Positions 6,018 to 6,337 of a stretch of 6,337 nt of DNA are shown one piece after another. The notes beneath the pieces were generated by a model, which had not been told where the DNA came from, made no database searches, and saw nothing but the letters and a program-made list of their open reading frames with translations. Each line of letters starts with the position of its first letter. The stretch's first letter is position 1. The stretch is from positions 1,896 through 8,232 of the forward strand of contig DHER01000136.1 of the NCBI GenBank assembly GCA_002399975.1, given 5' to 3'. Position numbers and translations under genes: made by a program. The stretch comes from Firmicutes bacterium UBA4845. GTDB taxonomy: Bacteria; Bacillota; Clostridia; Tissierellales; Sedimentibacteraceae.

Positions 6018-6095
6018 GTAACCATACTTGGTCAATAAAATCAACTCAGCTTTTAACAGCTCATTATAGGTCCAAAAAAAGGAAACCGAAACACA

Positions 6096-6337
6096 ATGTT
6101 ATCCCTTGATACTGATAAAATTACCATTCCCAACCGGTTCCATCCTGGAGTTGATAAAGTTCGTTAACAACGGATTGAAACAGAGCTACAAGAAGAACAT
6201 CCGTTTCAAACTGAGTGTGAGGTACATCTGATGGATTTTGTACATGCCTATGAACTCCAGCCATCTCTGTTTTTAACTCCAATCCCAGGCACAAAAAATA
6301 CTGGAAGTCATTGACGCGTTAAACCCGAAATATCACA
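6096..6337 (+). pseudogene. Decayed coding stretch at right edge, parent gene unknown
   Basis: ATG at 6096 begins MLSLDTDKITIPNRFHPG and stops at TAA 6165-6167. The same frame then continues protein-like (QRIETELQEEHPFQTE, then LMDFVHAYELQPSLF) to a TGA at 6312-6314. Near the end another frame reads QAQKILEVIDALNPKYH up to the window edge and appears to be the better continuation. An internal stop plus a probable frameshift point to a broken gene. That last frame is also open upstream from about 6066 to a TGA at 6226-6228 (with LELIKFVNNGLKQSYKK), so which frame was original is uncertain. I do not recognise the family. The rest of the gene, if any, lies to the right. Confidence 0.35.

Larger units (their letters stand above)
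4774..6095. other. Long non-coding tract, strand-asymmetric, repeat- and hairpin-rich
   Basis: No supported gene lies here. Plus-strand frames between 5057 and 5766 are open for 70-114 codons, but they overlap each other in several frames. Their products are rich in His, Ser, Arg, Phe and Pro, as expected from a pyrimidine-biased non-coding strand. The plus strand has 13 TCGCT pentamers between 5101 and 5992 and no AGCGA. CACACCGCA occurs three times (4949, 5062, 5410). Several inverted repeats are listed separately. The part up to about 5770 is GC-richer than the genes on the left, suggesting a different origin. It may be a mobile-element end, a transfer origin or a structured RNA locus. Confidence 0.6.

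Noticed and set aside
4774..6095. CRISPR array, tRNA or integron attC sites
   Set aside because: There are no regularly spaced direct repeats, no tRNA cloverleaf was seen, and no convincing pair of attC R-box motifs (RYYYAAC/GTTRRRY) was found.

Overview
The window looks like chromosomal or island DNA from a Bacteroidetes-type bacterium. The evidence is AT-rich genes without Shine-Dalgarno sequences, a Bacteroidetes-style promoter (TTTG, 19 bp, TAnnTTTG) at 4306-4336, and a gene set typical of defence islands in that phylum. The taxonomic assignment is inference.

The left two thirds (1-4112) hold three genes, all on the minus strand and read from right to left. First is a YhcG/DUF1016-type protein with a C-terminal PDDEXK nuclease fold (3063-4112). 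Next is a protein with a HEPN ribonuclease signature (1928-2755). Last is hsdM, the DNA methyltransferase subunit of a type I restriction-modification system (1-1703), whose 3' end lies outside the window. hsdS and hsdR are not in the window and would be expected further left. The layout resembles a type I R-M locus carrying an embedded RNase, comparable in concept to the anticodon nuclease PrrC lodged in an hsd locus. Here the HEPN protein has no visible ATPase domain.

The right third (4113-6337) contains no convincing intact gene. It has a promoter and direct repeats upstream of the yhcG-like gene, a frameshifted gene remnant (4171-4289), and a weak 87-codon ORF with a good Shine-Dalgarno (4510-4773). 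From about 4930 to 6017 there is a visibly GC-richer, strongly strand-asymmetric non-coding tract. Its plus strand carries 13 copies of TCGCT between 5101 and 5992 and no AGCGA. It also holds a 10-bp perfect inverted repeat, several bulged hairpins, and two hairpins about 195 bp apart that share the same loop but have different stems. This tract could be a mobile-element end or transfer origin, or a structured non-coding RNA locus; the sequence alone does not decide. The window ends in a decayed coding stretch on the plus strand (6096-6337).

The strongest leads are the HEPN gene coupled to hsdM and the yhcG-like nuclease, and the structured, strand-biased non-coding tract upstream of them.
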